Assembly (NCBI GenBank): GCA_051891195.1 | Contig: JBJFEZ010000061.1 | Coordinates: 1-64,000, forward strand | Direction: 5' to 3' | From: CAG-273 sp051891195 | GTDB taxonomy: Bacteria > Bacillota > Clostridia > TANB77 > CAG-508 | Length of the DNA: 64,000 nt | Shown here: piece after piece, positions 9,232 to 17,821 of the stretch | Position numbering within the stretch: position 1 is the stretch's first letter | Layout: every line of letters begins with the position of its first letter | Position numbers and translations under genes: made by a program | The notes under the pieces: model-generated | The model's input: the letters and a program-made list of their open reading frames with translations, nothing else | Told to the model about the DNA's origin: nothing | Databases searched by the model: none

Positions 9232-9409
9232 TTCAAACTAAGTATATTGCAACGTTTGACCTTGGTGTCGCAGATTTCCGATTGTGCAAGAAAATCTACG
9301 ATTTTCTGCACATACTAGTAGGAAAACTGCTCCAATTCGCACTTCGTAGCAAAGCTACTCCGTTTGGTCGCTTACGCGGTCTGCACTTATGCAATATACT
9401 TAGTTTGAA
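9232..9409. repeat. structured inverted-repeat element C (20-base arms)
   Basis: Arms at 9232-9251 and 9390-9409 are perfect inverted repeats of 20 bases. The 138-base interior is richer in G and C than its surroundings and contains a further hairpin (GAAAATC-TAC-GATTTTC near 9292-9306). It begins eight bases after the glmS stop and can act as a terminator-like fold. A lone copy of the extended left arm lies at 18550-18572. The architecture resembles elements A and B, but the core sequence differs. An ORF read through it has no family likeness. Confidence 0.7.
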
Positions 9410-9473
9410 CAAGTTAATCAAGTAGTATGTATTTTACAGATGTTTCGGAGACTTACCAAGTAAAACTCCTTTT

Positions 9474-9734
9474 CTATATAAATAGCTTTAGTATAATTAG
9501 TAATATTGCACCTGGCAAACCCAAAAGGCCTACTAATAATGATGTACCAACATTAATGCCTATATGAAATCCCCATACTGACCCTACTAGGTTTATTACA
9601 AATATAAGTAATGCCCCTAAAACTGAATTTATTATTAGTTTAACAATAGCCTTTAGTGGCACAGCAAATATTTTGCCTATAATCCATAAAACTATTATAC
9701 ATCCTAAAATAATTAAAACATTAGAAAAATCCAA
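9474..9734 (-). CDS. bofA: BofA-type sporulation checkpoint membrane protein
   Basis: BofA restrains the protease that activates sigma-K in the mother cell until the forespore signals. The 86-residue protein has two hydrophobic hairpins and the family features VLWIIGKIFAVPLKAIVKLI and the C-terminal block VGLLGLPGAILLIILKLF. Length and the glycine/proline pattern near the end match the family. Its neighbour is a DUF2508 (YaaL-like) gene, the same pairing as in Bacillus and many clostridia near recR. It is one of the signs that this organism sporulates. Confidence 0.85.
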   Translation of the reverse strand: MDFSNVLIILGCIIVLWIIGKIFAVPLKAIVKLIINSVLGALLIFVINLVGSVWGFHIGINVGTSLLVGLLGLPGAILLIILKLFI

Positions 9735-9788
9735 TTTTTATCACCATACCTTTAATAATACTTATGATAAAAATTGGACAATTATTAC

Positions 9789-10064
9789 TTATCCTACTTG
9801 ATTTTTCTTAAAATATATTTCTTCAATCATATTTAGAGACAATCCCTTATCTCTTGCTTTTAAAACTAAAAAATCTAATTTGCTTTTACTTGCTTTAATT
9901 TGATACGTGTAGTAATCTATTAGTCCCTCCTCTGCAGTTTCAAAATTTTTAGTTGCTAAGTTTAGTTCTTTTTTAGCTTTTATTAAACTAATAATAATTT
10001 CTGCTTTTTTCTCATCTTCAGTTTTATCTTGTACCACAGTTTCTTTTTGATAATTCTCGTACAT
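9789..10064 (-). CDS. DUF2508 (YaaL-like) protein
   Basis: A 91-residue, highly charged, probably helical cytosolic protein. It shows the DUF2508 pattern: an N-terminal helix (IIISLIKAKKELNLATKNFE), a central DYYTYQIKASKSKLDFLV, and a short basic end. I chose the ATG at 10064 because AAAGGAG lies at the right distance; the reading from 10124 adds 20 residues without a ribosome site. It precedes bofA by about 55 bases on the same strand. Function of the family is unknown; it is often found next to bofA in sporulating Firmicutes. Confidence 0.75.
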   Translation of the reverse strand: MYENYQKETVVQDKTEDEKKAEIIISLIKAKKELNLATKNFETAEEGLIDYYTYQIKASKSKLDFLVLKARDKGLSLNMIEEIYFKKNQVG

Positions 10065-10139
10065 TTTTTCTCCTTTGCTTTTTAAATTTACTATTTTAAA
10101 AACATTATATACAATAATTACCAATTATATTCATAGTTT

Positions 10140-10490
10140 TTAAAGAAAAGTTCCTAAACTTACATTTAATGCATTATTTATTTGAGACATAATACTGTCA
10201 TCGTCAATATGACCTATTTTTTCTTTTAATCTGCTTTTATCTATAGTTCGTATTTGTTCTGTTAATATAACAGAATCTGCTTTTAATCCACTTTTTTCTG
10301 GTTCTATTTCAATATGGGTTGGTAACTTTGCTTTTCCTGTTTGTGACGTAATTGCTGCTGCAATTACTGTTGGGCTATGTTTGTTGCCTATATCATTTTG
10401 TATTATTAATACGGGCCTAATTCCACCTTGTTCAGAACCTATTACTGGACTTAAGTCTGCATAAAACATATCTCCTCTTTTTACTACCAT
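10140..10490 (-). CDS. mazF: MazF/EndoA-type endoribonuclease toxin
   Basis: A 116-residue sequence-specific mRNA interferase. Family marks are the start VKRGDMFYADLSPVIGSEQGG, RPVLIIQND, the catalytic Ser/Thr-containing strand IAAAITSQTGKAKLPTHIEI, and SVILTEQIRTIDKSRL. It looks complete and intact. A MazE or CopG-type antitoxin gene is normally immediately upstream, but the 90 bases upstream contain no ORF, and the next gene on that side encodes a membrane-anchored LolA-like protein. In Bacillus the pair sits near alr; here the toxin stands alone in the sporulation-gene neighbourhood. Confidence 0.93.
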   Translation of the reverse strand: MVVKRGDMFYADLSPVIGSEQGGIRPVLIIQNDIGNKHSPTVIAAAITSQTGKAKLPTHIEIEPEKSGLKADSVILTEQIRTIDKSRLKEKIGHIDDDSIMSQINNALNVSLGTFL

Positions 10491-10580
10491 TTTTCTTCAC
10501 TCCTAATTGTTTCTTATTTTGATATATTTTAAGGATTAGCAAAGATAAAAATATAGTTAAAATAGTAGATATTTTTTGTT

Positions 10581-11276
10581 TTAATATTGTCCTATTGTAA
10601 TATCTTCTAACTTAAAAGCCAATATCTCCTGTTCTTTTAAACTATTTATTTTTATCTCATTATATAATATGTAAACTATATTTTTTTGGTTCTTATCTTG
10701 TACAACTAATTTTGAAATTTTACCTGTTGCTTTGTCAATAAATAGTTTTTTGTGTGAAATATATGGATTTTGTTGTGATAATGTTACTTCCATAACAACC
10801 ATATTATTTTCTTCGTACAGTTTATTATTTGTTTCTGAATTCTTAGCCGCTTTATAATCTTCTATAAAAGAATTAAGCCATAGGAAATTATTTGCTATAT
10901 ATGGATAGTTCTGGTAAACCGTACTTAAGTTTAACTTGGTATTATTTATTGTAAGTACATTTCCATTATATGTTGTTTCTAATCCACTAATATTACTAGG
11001 TTCCAATACAGTTTGCTTTTCTATGTTTGGGCTAATATAACTTTGCTTTATTTTATATTTTGTATTATTTTTATTACCTTCTAATTCAACTTCAATTTCT
11101 GCCTCATATGAGCTAATATTTAAAATATATTCTTCAACTTCTTGATTTGTTTTGTTAGTTAAATTATTTCCCAAATTTAAATTTTTATTAGCATTTTTAT
11201 AAAAAATATAAATTGTTATTGAAATTATTAATATTACAGCAATTACAATAATAGGTATTATTTTTTTGTTTTTCAT
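10581..11276 (-). CDS. membrane-anchored LolA/GerS-like protein
   Basis: A 231-residue protein with an N-terminal signal anchor (IIPIIVIAVILIISITIYIFY) and an extracytoplasmic domain of beta strands (YEAEIEVELEGNKNNTKYKI, ISGLETTYNGNVLTINN, ATGKISKLVVQD) resembling outer-membrane-lipoprotein-sorting folds such as clostridial GerS, which is needed for spore cortex hydrolysis. There is no lipobox cysteine. The start at 11276 follows TTAGGAG; an upstream ATG at 11336 has none. The neighbouring bofA and DUF2508 genes make a sporulation or germination role plausible, but this is inference. Confidence 0.6.
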   Translation of the reverse strand: MKNKKIIPIIVIAVILIISITIYIFYKNANKNLNLGNNLTNKTNQEVEEYILNISSYEAEIEVELEGNKNNTKYKIKQSYISPNIEKQTVLEPSNISGLETTYNGNVLTINNTKLNLSTVYQNYPYIANNFLWLNSFIEDYKAAKNSETNNKLYEENNMVVMEVTLSQQNPYISHKKLFIDKATGKISKLVVQDKNQKNIVYILYNEIKINSLKEQEILAFKLEDITIGQY

Positions 11277-11348
11277 TCTATCAACTCCTAAAATTATTCT
11301 TTTTAATCTATATTCACCAGTTTTTACCATATGCATAAAAAAATTATA

Positions 11349-11377
11349 TTGACATATAATAGAAAAAGTAGTATACT
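11349..11377 (+). promoter_or_regulatory. promoter of antisense RNA 1
   Basis: TTGACA (11349-11354), 17-base spacer, TATACT (11372-11377). Transcription would start near 11384 and end at the hairpin 65 bases later. Confidence 0.7.
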
Positions 11378-11383
11378 ATATTT

Positions 11384-11452
11384 AACTTAAGTTATCAAAT
11401 GAAGTCAGATAGCTTTTGAACTAAATGGGTTGCAACATTTAGTTCTTTTTTT
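11384..11452 (+). ncRNA. antisense RNA 1, opposing the small ORF at 11501-11584
   Basis: A short RNA of about 70 bases with its own consensus promoter and a strong terminator (arms 11418-11427 and 11436-11445, then seven T). Its 5-prime part (11395-11416) is complementary over 22 bases, with two mismatches, to the start region of the convergent small mRNA (11571-11592), covering the ATG and the approach to its GGGGG ribosome site. It has no reading frame of its own. This is the architecture of a type I antitoxin. Confidence 0.65.
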
Positions 11453-11458
11453 GACCTC

Positions 11459-11490
11459 AAAAAATAGGAGAGCAGTTGCATACTCTCCTA
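11459..11490 (-). terminator. terminator of the small ORF at 11501-11584
   Basis: Arms TAGGAGAG (11465-11472) and CTCTCCTA (11483-11490), with a run of six T on the minus strand at 11459-11464. Confidence 0.75.
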
Positions 11491-11500
11491 CAGATTATTT

Positions 11501-11584
11501 CTAATCTTTTCTGTCATCTGCTTCATCATTATATGTACTTAACAGCAATATAATAAGTCGCCAGATTAATTCAAATGAAGTCAT
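11501..11584 (-). CDS. 27-residue hydrophobic peptide, probable type I toxin
   Basis: A tiny gene preceded by the strong ribosome site AAAGGGGGAAAG. The peptide starts MTSFELIWRLIILLL, continues through a short polar linker and ends in an acidic/basic tail (NDEADDRKD). A single membrane-spanning hydrophobic stretch plus a charged end and the MT-F-E start resemble the small Firmicute holin-like type I toxins. It has its own terminator and a convergent antisense RNA matching its translation start. I infer toxin function; no direct evidence of toxicity is visible. Confidence 0.6.
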   Translation of the reverse strand: MTSFELIWRLIILLLSTYNDEADDRKD

Positions 11585-11669
11585 TTAGCTTTCCCCCTTT
11601 CTTAAAGATTTCCTTTGAGAAAAAGGATATAACTATTATATAAAATTTTTCTATATCAATCAATGTTTT

Positions 11670-12642
11670 TTACATTTTTTGTAAATATTCTTTTATACAG
11701 TTTTCTAATTCTTGTTTTGTTTCTATTTGATTTACTTTTTGGCGTATTTCTGTTGCATTTGGTAAGCCTTTTAAATAATACGTCATATATTTTCTCATTT
11801 CTTTTATACCTGTATTTTCATCTAAATATTTAACTTGTAAATCAATATGCTGCAATATAGTTTGCAATTTTTCTTCTTTGCTTACTTTTGTAATTTCGCT
11901 ACCATTTAAATGTTCTATGATTTCTCTAAAAATCCAAGGATTTCCTATACTTGCTCTTCCTATCATTATTCCATCTACATTTGTTTGTTCAAATATTTTT
12001 ATTGCATCTTCTTTTGTTTTTATATCTCCATTTCCGTATTACTGGAATACTTACTTCTTGTTTTACTTTTTTTATAATCTCCCAGTCAGCTACGCCTGTA
12101 TAAAACTGCTCTCTTGTCCTTCCATGAACAGTTATAGCCTTAGCACCTTTTTCTTGTGCTATTTTTGCAAGTTCAACTGCAACTATATTTTTTTCATCCC
12201 AGCCTTTTCTCATTTTTATTGTGACAGGAACTGTTGAGCTTTGTACTACTGCTTCTATAATATCTCCTGCCAATTTTAAGTCTAGCATAAGCTTGCTTCC
12301 ATCTCCATTTTTTACTACTTTTGGAGCAGGGCATCCCATATTTATATCTATTATATCTGCTATTTTACTTACTTGTTTTGCACTATGTGCCATAGCTTCT
12401 ACATCATTTCCAAATATTTGAGCAGCTACTGGTCTTTTTTCATTTTCCATATTTAATAGTAAGTTAGTCTTTACATCATTGTATAATAAGCCTTTACTGC
12501 TTACCATTTCTGTGCATACTAATCCTGGATTATATTTTTCACATATTAAACGAAATGGCAGGTTTGTTATTCCTGCCATAGGTGCTAATAATATATTGTT
12601 TTTTAATTTTATTTCTCCTATTTTTAGCTCTTTTAAATACAT
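11670..12642 (-). CDS. dusB: tRNA-dihydrouridine synthase (DusB type), interrupted by a CGGA +1 frameshift
   Basis: This FMN enzyme reduces uridine to dihydrouridine in tRNA. The FMN-barrel motifs are LLAPMAGITNLPFR near the start, the catalytic cysteine in DINMGCPAPKV, ITVHGRTREQFYTG, and GIMIGRASIGNPWIF. The reading frame runs from 12642 to codon 202 (IPVI), meets CGG at 12034-12036, and resumes at GGA one base later as GNGDIKTKEDA, the conserved phosphate-binding loop of the family. The joined protein is 323 residues, the usual DusB length. Without the shift the product ends after 17 altered codons (RKWRYKNK...). Nothing else is damaged. It lies just downstream of rodA on the same strand. 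Confidence 0.88.
12033..12036 (-). other. CGGA recoding site 2 (dus)
   Basis: ATA-CGG-AAA in the incoming frame, ATA-(C)GGA-AAT after the shift. The restored glycine is the first of the conserved GNGDI loop. Confidence 0.87.
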
Positions 12643-12669
12643 ATTTTTTTCCTATATAATATAATTTTT

Positions 12670-13776
12670 TTATTCAGCAAACAATGACTTTTTTCTACGC
12701 CCACTAATATTTAATAAAATAGCAATTAAAATTAAATTTGTAAGCATTGAACTTCCTCCATAGCTAACAAATGGTAAAGGAATTCCTGTAATTGGTAGTA
12801 ATCCCATTGTCATTCCTATATTTTCTAACATATGAAAGAAAAATATTCCTGTTATTCCTGTAGCTATATATGTTCCTAAACTGTCCTTTGCAGTTTTAGC
12901 TACCTGTATAGATTTTGTTATTAATACAACATATAAAATTATTACTGCTCCAGCTATAATGAAGCCCATTTCTTCTCCAATTACAGCAAATATAAAATCT
13001 GTAGTTTTTGGGTATAAGTACCCTAATTGAGTTTGATTTCCTTTTAGCAATCCCATCCCAAATAATTGCCCTGCTCCTATTGCAAGTTTTGATTGAATAA
13101 TGTTATAGCCTGCCCCTCTTGGGTCTAAGTCTGGGTTTAAATATACGTCAATTCTAGATTTTGCGTGTTCTGGCAATATAAAAAAGTATGCTATTGGCAC
13201 TAATATAACAACCAATAATGCTACTGCAATAATATATTTTTTATCTATATTTGCTACAAATAACATAAATGCCAAAGCAAAAATAAATGCTATAGCTGTT
13301 CCATAATCGGGCTGTTTTATTATTAATAATGTTGGTACTATTACGCACAAAGTAATTAATCCAAGTTTTAATATATTATTTACTCCATTTTTATCATCTT
13401 TTTGTATTTTTACTATCACAGATGATGTAAATAGCACTACTGCAATTTTAGTGAATTCTGCAGGCTGAAAAGAAAATGGACCTATGCTATACCAGCTAGT
13501 AGCTCCATTTATTGGCTGAGTAAAAAGTACCCCTATAAGCAAAACTATACTTAACCCATAAATAACAGGAGAAATTTTAGCTAGTATTTCATAGTCTATT
13601 AAAACTACTATTATCATTATTGGTACACTAATAGCAAGCCACGTTATTTGCTTTTTTAATTCTTCATAATCTGAATTTTGAGTGGCAGAAAATAATGCAA
13701 TTAAACCTATTATTATAAGTATTTCAGTGCATATTAAAATTCCCCACTCAATATTTTTTAACATCTTTTTTTTCAT
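12670..13776 (-). CDS. rodA: RodA/FtsW/SpoVE-family glycosyltransferase
   Basis: A polytopic SEDS peptidoglycan polymerase that elongates glycan strands together with a class B penicillin-binding protein. The 368-residue protein has about ten membrane segments and the family motifs WYSIGPFSFQPAEFTKIAVV (with the Q-PAE-K pattern), the KQPDYGTAIAF motif with its essential aspartate, the large loop DLDPRGAGYNIIQSKLAIGAG, GEEMGFI, and LPFVSYGGSSML near the end. It follows minD and minE, as in the mre-min-rodA clusters of Firmicutes, which supports RodA rather than FtsW or SpoVE. Confidence 0.9.
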   Translation of the reverse strand: MKKKMLKNIEWGILICTEILIIIGLIALFSATQNSDYEELKKQITWLAISVPIMIIVVLIDYEILAKISPVIYGLSIVLLIGVLFTQPINGATSWYSIGPFSFQPAEFTKIAVVLFTSSVIVKIQKDDKNGVNNILKLGLITLCVIVPTLLIIKQPDYGTAIAFIFALAFMLFVANIDKKYIIAVALLVVILVPIAYFFILPEHAKSRIDVYLNPDLDPRGAGYNIIQSKLAIGAGQLFGMGLLKGNQTQLGYLYPKTTDFIFAVIGEEMGFIIAGAVIILYVVLITKSIQVAKTAKDSLGTYIATGITGIFFFHMLENIGMTMGLLPITGIPLPFVSYGGSSMLTNLILIAILLNISGRRKKSLFAE

Positions 13777-13795
13777 TGTTATCCTCTATAATAAA

Positions 13796-14446
13796 TTAAT
13801 TGTTTGATGTTGCTTCTTCTTTTTTATCTTCTTCTACCGTATTATCTTTTGTAGTTTCTATATTTTCTCCTTGTATTTTATTTTCTTCTTTATTATCTTG
13901 TTTTTCTTCTATATTATTCTCTTCTTGACGGTTTTCTTGTGTTTTATTGTTTGCTTGTTCATCTTGCTTATTTTCTTGTTGTTCTGTTTGTTCTTCTGCT
14001 TTATTTTCAGTTTTGTCATTTAGTTCTTTTGTTTCTTGGCCATCTTCTTTGGGTTTCTCTTCTTTTTCGTCTTTATTTTCTTTTGTCTCTTTATTACTGC
14101 TTTTTTCTTCTTGTTTTTCTTTATTTGGCACATTTAACTTTCTTGCTTCATTTTTTATTGTAACTATTGGAATATTTGCATATAAAGCTGGTGCTCCAAC
14201 AGTTCCGTCCTCATTTGTTTTATTAGTTAAATGTACATCAATAGCAGACTCGTCAATATCTATATATTTTTTTATTACCTCTATTATTTCTTGTCTCATT
14301 AATTCTAGGAAGTCAGCAGATACGTTAGCTCTATCTTGCATTAAAACCAAATGTAATCTTTCTTTTGCTGTATCTGAACTTTCTTTGTTTTTTTCTTTTT
14401 CTTTTTTTACAAGTTTTTTAAAGAAATTCATTATATTATCAAACAT
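13796..14446 (-). CDS. minE: MinE with a long charged C-terminal extension
   Basis: MinE stimulates MinD ATPase and moves the division inhibitor away from midcell. The first about 100 residues are recognisable: an amphipathic start (MFDNIMNFFKKLV), the RLHLVLMQDRANVSADFLELMRQEIIEVIKKYI core, and ALYANIPIV as the last strand. Normal MinE ends there (about 85-95 residues). This one continues for about 110 residues of low-complexity Glu, Lys, Asn and Gln (KEEKPKEDGQETKELNDKTE and similar), without hydrophobic residues, presumably disordered. It lies between minD and rodA; no minC is visible in the window. Confidence 0.88.
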   Translation of the reverse strand: MFDNIMNFFKKLVKKEKEKNKESSDTAKERLHLVLMQDRANVSADFLELMRQEIIEVIKKYIDIDESAIDVHLTNKTNEDGTVGAPALYANIPIVTIKNEARKLNVPNKEKQEEKSSNKETKENKDEKEEKPKEDGQETKELNDKTENKAEEQTEQQENKQDEQANNKTQENRQEENNIEEKQDNKEENKIQGENIETTKDNTVEEDKKEEATSNN

Positions 14447-14464
14447 ATTATGCCTCCAAGTATA

Positions 14465-15256
14465 TTATTTTCTGAATAAATCTTTTATCTTTGTAAAAAC
14501 TCCCTTCTTCCTTCCTGGAATAGTAACTTCTACGTTTTCTCCTAAAATTCTGCTAGCTATTTCTATATATGCTTTTCCTGATGGTGCTCTATGATTTGTT
14601 ACAACTGGCTCTCCTTTATTAGTTTGTGTAATAATGTATTCATCATCTGGCACAACACCAATTAAGTCAATAGATAATAAATCAACTATATCTTCAACCT
14701 CCATCATTTCGCCTTTTTTTACCATATTTGGTCTTAGACGATTAATAACTAGTTCTGGATTTTTTATTTCGGATGCTTCCAATAGTCCAATAATTCTGTC
14801 TGCATCACGAATAGCAGATATTTCTGCTGTTGTTACAACAACTGCTCTACTTGCTCCTGCAATGGCATTTTTAAAGCCTTGCTCTATTCCTGCTGGGCAG
14901 TCTATTAAAATATAGTCAAATTCTTCTTTTAATTTTTCTGTTAATTCTTTCATTTGTTCTTCATTAATTGCACTTTTATCTCTTGTTTGAGCTGCTGGAA
15001 GTAAAAATAATTCTTCAAAGCGCTTGTCTTTAATAAGAGCTTGTCTTAATTTACATTTTTCTTCTACAACATCTACTATGTCATACACTATTCTATTTTC
15101 TAATCCCATTACAACATCTAGGTTTCTTAGACCAATGTCTGTGTCAACTAATACTACTTTTTTTCCTCTTAAAGCTAAAGCTGAACCTACATTAGCTGTT
15201 GTTGTAGTTTTTCCAACTCCACCTTTTCCAGATGTAACTACTATGACTTCTCCCAT
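14465..15256 (-). CDS. minD: septum-site determining ATPase MinD
   Basis: A 263-residue deviant-Walker ATPase that dimerises on the membrane and recruits the division inhibitor. It has VTSGKGGVGKTTTTAN (deviant Walker A with the signature lysine), VDTDIGLRNLD, and DYILIDCPAGIEQG. The C terminus GVFTKIKDLFRK is the amphipathic membrane-targeting helix. It is 18 bases upstream of minE, with which it forms an operon that continues into rodA and probably dus. Confidence 0.97.
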   Translation of the reverse strand: MGEVIVVTSGKGGVGKTTTTANVGSALALRGKKVVLVDTDIGLRNLDVVMGLENRIVYDIVDVVEEKCKLRQALIKDKRFEELFLLPAAQTRDKSAINEEQMKELTEKLKEEFDYILIDCPAGIEQGFKNAIAGASRAVVVTTAEISAIRDADRIIGLLEASEIKNPELVINRLRPNMVKKGEMMEVEDIVDLLSIDLIGVVPDDEYIITQTNKGEPVVTNHRAPSGKAYIEIASRILGENVEVTIPGRKKGVFTKIKDLFRK

Positions 15257-15370
15257 AAATTTTCCTCCCTGTTTATTAAAAGCAATTCCTTTTGGCTTTT
15301 ATTTTAAAAGTGCATTACTTAAAACATTTATATTATATACGCAAATACTAAAAAGGTCAATGTCTAAAGA

Positions 15371-15405
15371 AAAAAAATAAAAAGTTACCAGTGAATATAA
15401 CTTTT
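15371..15405 (-). terminator. terminator after the Gly-rich anchored protein gene
   Basis: Arms AAAAGTTA (15380-15387) and TAACTTTT (15398-15405), followed on the minus strand by a T-rich run. It lies 13 bases past the stop codon of the gene at 15418-16413. Confidence 0.65.
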
Positions 15406-15417
15406 TATTTTTTTATT

Positions 15418-16413
15418 TTATTCAAGCCTTAGCCATGTAATTTTAGCATATCCGTTACCAGTGTTCGCTCCATCTGTTCCAGTTGCTGAAGTATCTAATG
15501 ACCAGCTATTGGTTTGGTATGTGTTTGTACCTTTACACCATCCACCACCATAAGTGCAGTTATCGTCAGTAGAGCCGCCTCCTCCATAGCCGCCTTGTGC
15601 GCGTCCACTATTACGAGTATAAAAAGAACCTTTCGCATCATAAGAAATAAATTGTGAAATTCCCATTACATTTGTTATACTTGAACTTGTTGTTCCAGCA
15701 TTTGTTGTTGTTGAATATGCTGTAAAATTATTAGGCGATTTATAACTTGCTGCTTGTCCATCATACCCAACAATAGGATCTCTTTTATTAGTATTTATTC
15801 TATATCCAGCATCTTCACTACCACTTCCACCTGCAACAGCTAATAAAGTTTCATAATTAGTGGTTCCTTTAGTAAACTGATATCTTGTATCTGTTATAGA
15901 GGAAATTCTCTTGAAAGCAAAACTCCCTCCTCCTCCTCCTCCTGATGTTCCATCATTTGCGATTGCGTTTGTACAAGTTCCTTGTCCTCCAATAATTAAA
16001 TCTACTACATCACCTTTTTTTAATGTAAATGTCGCTACAATTTTTGCTCCTTTTCCTCCAGTATCACTCCAAGATGTATTATAATTATTTCCTTGAGAGC
16101 CAGAAGCTCCTGCCATTTCAAAAGAATATACGCCGTCAGCTGGTGCTGTAAAAGTTTGTAAATTTCCTGTAAAACTATAATCAAATACTTTTATTGCTGG
16201 TATTAACTTATCAACTTGTGCTTGATATACTTTTTCTGCATTTTCATTTTCATATACCTCTTTTATTTTTATTAGCGTTGTTATTTGATTTTTTCTTACA
16301 CCTACTGCTACCATATATATAGCTGATAGTATAACTATAAAGGTTACTATGCAAGCTCCAACATATATGGATATTATGCCTTTTGATCCTTTTAAAATAC
16401 TTTTCTTTTGCAT
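15418..16413 (-). CDS. surface-anchored glycine-rich protein
   Basis: A 331-residue protein with an N-terminal hydrophobic segment right after a basic start (KGSKGIISIYVGACIVTFIVI), placed like a pilin or signal anchor, then a helical linker (KIKEVYENENAEKVYQ) and an extracellular domain rich in Gly, Ser, Thr and Asn. That domain has the layout of Gly_rich family surface proteins: FTAPADGVYSFEMAGASGSQ, the loop GGKGAKIVATFTLKKGD, and GGGGGGSFAF. The ATG at 16413 has AAAGG at a good distance; a GTG at 16422 is too close to it. Monocistronic, between cca and minD. Function unknown; adhesion or matrix are guesses. Confidence 0.6.
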   Translation of the reverse strand: MQKKSILKGSKGIISIYVGACIVTFIVILSAIYMVAVGVRKNQITTLIKIKEVYENENAEKVYQAQVDKLIPAIKVFDYSFTGNLQTFTAPADGVYSFEMAGASGSQGNNYNTSWSDTGGKGAKIVATFTLKKGDVVDLIIGGQGTCTNAIANDGTSGGGGGGSFAFKRISSITDTRYQFTKGTTNYETLLAVAGGSGSEDAGYRINTNKRDPIVGYDGQAASYKSPNNFTAYSTTTNAGTTSSSITNVMGISQFISYDAKGSFYTRNSGRAQGGYGGGGSTDDNCTYGGGWCKGTNTYQTNSWSLDTSATGTDGANTGNGYAKITWLRLE

Positions 16414-16474
16414 ATATTTCACTTTCCTTTTTCTCTTTTTTCTATTTATATAATAATGTAAAAATAAATTATTG

Positions 16475-17710
16475 TCAATTATTTTTCTTTATCCAATTTA
16501 TTCTTTCTTGGTGTAATTTTTTACCAAATTCTTCTCCTTTAATATTAGGATATTTTTGGTTTATAAACTCTCCATTTATTTTGTTTAAACATTCTTTTCC
16601 TATAGTATCAAATGTAATTTTGTCATATATATTTTCTTGCCTTGATTTATCACAAGCTACAACTATTTTCATTCCTTCTAAGCCTAACATAGAATTTGCT
16701 ACATTTTCTATTAATTCTACCTTTTTCTTTGGTGTCATTTGTTCAAAAATTCCTGCCTTCATATGCCATTTAGCTGCTGTTTTTCCGCATTTTTTCCATG
16801 AGTTTGGTACCCCTATTTTACTACTAAAATTATTTACTATTTTTACACCTTTTTCATCGTGCCCATAATGATGTGGCAATATTTTTTTTGGTGTTTCTCC
16901 TTTACCCAAGTCGTGTACTAGGCAGCTATAACGTATAGCTAAATTATTAGTAAAATTTACACTTTTATCTACTACTATCATAGTATGATTATAGCTATCC
17001 CCTTCAGGATGATATTTTTCTGGCTGTATTTGTCCTATTAAATTATAAATTTCTTTAAAATGTACATCTAATACATTAGCTTTTTTTAATACCTCAAAAA
17101 ATATTGATGGTTTATTACTTGCTAAGGCTTTTTTAAATTCAATAAATACTCTTTCTTTTGATAAAGTATTTAACTCTGGTTTCAATTTTTCCATTGCTTT
17201 TAATGTTTGTTCTTCTACTGTAAATTCTAATGTAGCCGCAAATCTAGCTGTACGGTATACTCTTAGAGGATCCTCTGAAAATGCCTCTGTGGTATTTCTT
17301 AAGCTTTGGCTTTTTATATCTTTAATTCCATTAAAAGGGTCTATTATTTCTTGTGTCAGCACATTTTGAGCTATACTATTTATAGTTAAATCTCTTCTTG
17401 CTAAATCTTCTTGTATGGTAATATTAGAAGATGTATTAAATTCAAAATCTTTATGCCCTTGCCCTATTTTTCTTTCTTTTCTTGCTAATGCAATTTCTTT
17501 ATTATTTAAAATAAATACAGGAAAGCTTTTTCCTTGTATTTTTGCTTGTGGAAATAACTGCATAAATTTTTCTACAGTAAGCCCTGTTACACAGTAATCT
17601 TCGTCTATTGTTGGTTTATTTAAAATTTTATCTCTAACAGCTCCACCAACTAAGTATAACTGTCCACCCTCTTTATTTATTTTCTCCGCTATTTCTAACA
17701 TATCTTGCAT
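16475..17710 (-). CDS. cca: CCA-adding tRNA nucleotidyltransferase
   Basis: This polymerase-beta-like enzyme adds or repairs the CCA end of tRNAs. Residues 1-130 hold the head domain: YLVGGAVRDKIL, the metal-binding region TIDEDYCVTG, and RRDLTINSIAQNV. The neck and body domains follow (RVYRTARFAATLEF). The C-terminal half carries an HD phosphohydrolase-like domain with SCLVHDLGKG and HHYGHDEKG. At 411 residues it fits the HD-containing bacterial group. It lies 52 bases upstream of the Gly-rich protein gene, and both run leftward. Confidence 0.92.
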   Translation of the reverse strand: MQDMLEIAEKINKEGGQLYLVGGAVRDKILNKPTIDEDYCVTGLTVEKFMQLFPQAKIQGKSFPVFILNNKEIALARKERKIGQGHKDFEFNTSSNITIQEDLARRDLTINSIAQNVLTQEIIDPFNGIKDIKSQSLRNTTEAFSEDPLRVYRTARFAATLEFTVEEQTLKAMEKLKPELNTLSKERVFIEFKKALASNKPSIFFEVLKKANVLDVHFKEIYNLIGQIQPEKYHPEGDSYNHTMIVVDKSVNFTNNLAIRYSCLVHDLGKGETPKKILPHHYGHDEKGVKIVNNFSSKIGVPNSWKKCGKTAAKWHMKAGIFEQMTPKKKVELIENVANSMLGLEGMKIVVACDKSRQENIYDKITFDTIGKECLNKINGEFINQKYPNIKGEEFGKKLHQERINWIKKNN

Positions 17711-17821
17711 TTTAAATTTTCCTTTACCAGTATTTTTTTCTTATTATACTCACTTTTTTATTTTTTTACAAATATATTGTTACAATTTACAACTTATTTA
17801 CATATTTAAAAAACTAAATAA

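Noticed and set aside
9216..9425. A 69-codon ORF after glmS
   Set aside because: It runs through the inverted-repeat element C, with no ribosome site and no protein-like pattern.
13939..14594. Long ORFs on the plus strand opposite minE
   Set aside because: Shadows of the Glu/Lys-rich tail codons; Cys/Ser/Leu-rich without ribosome sites.
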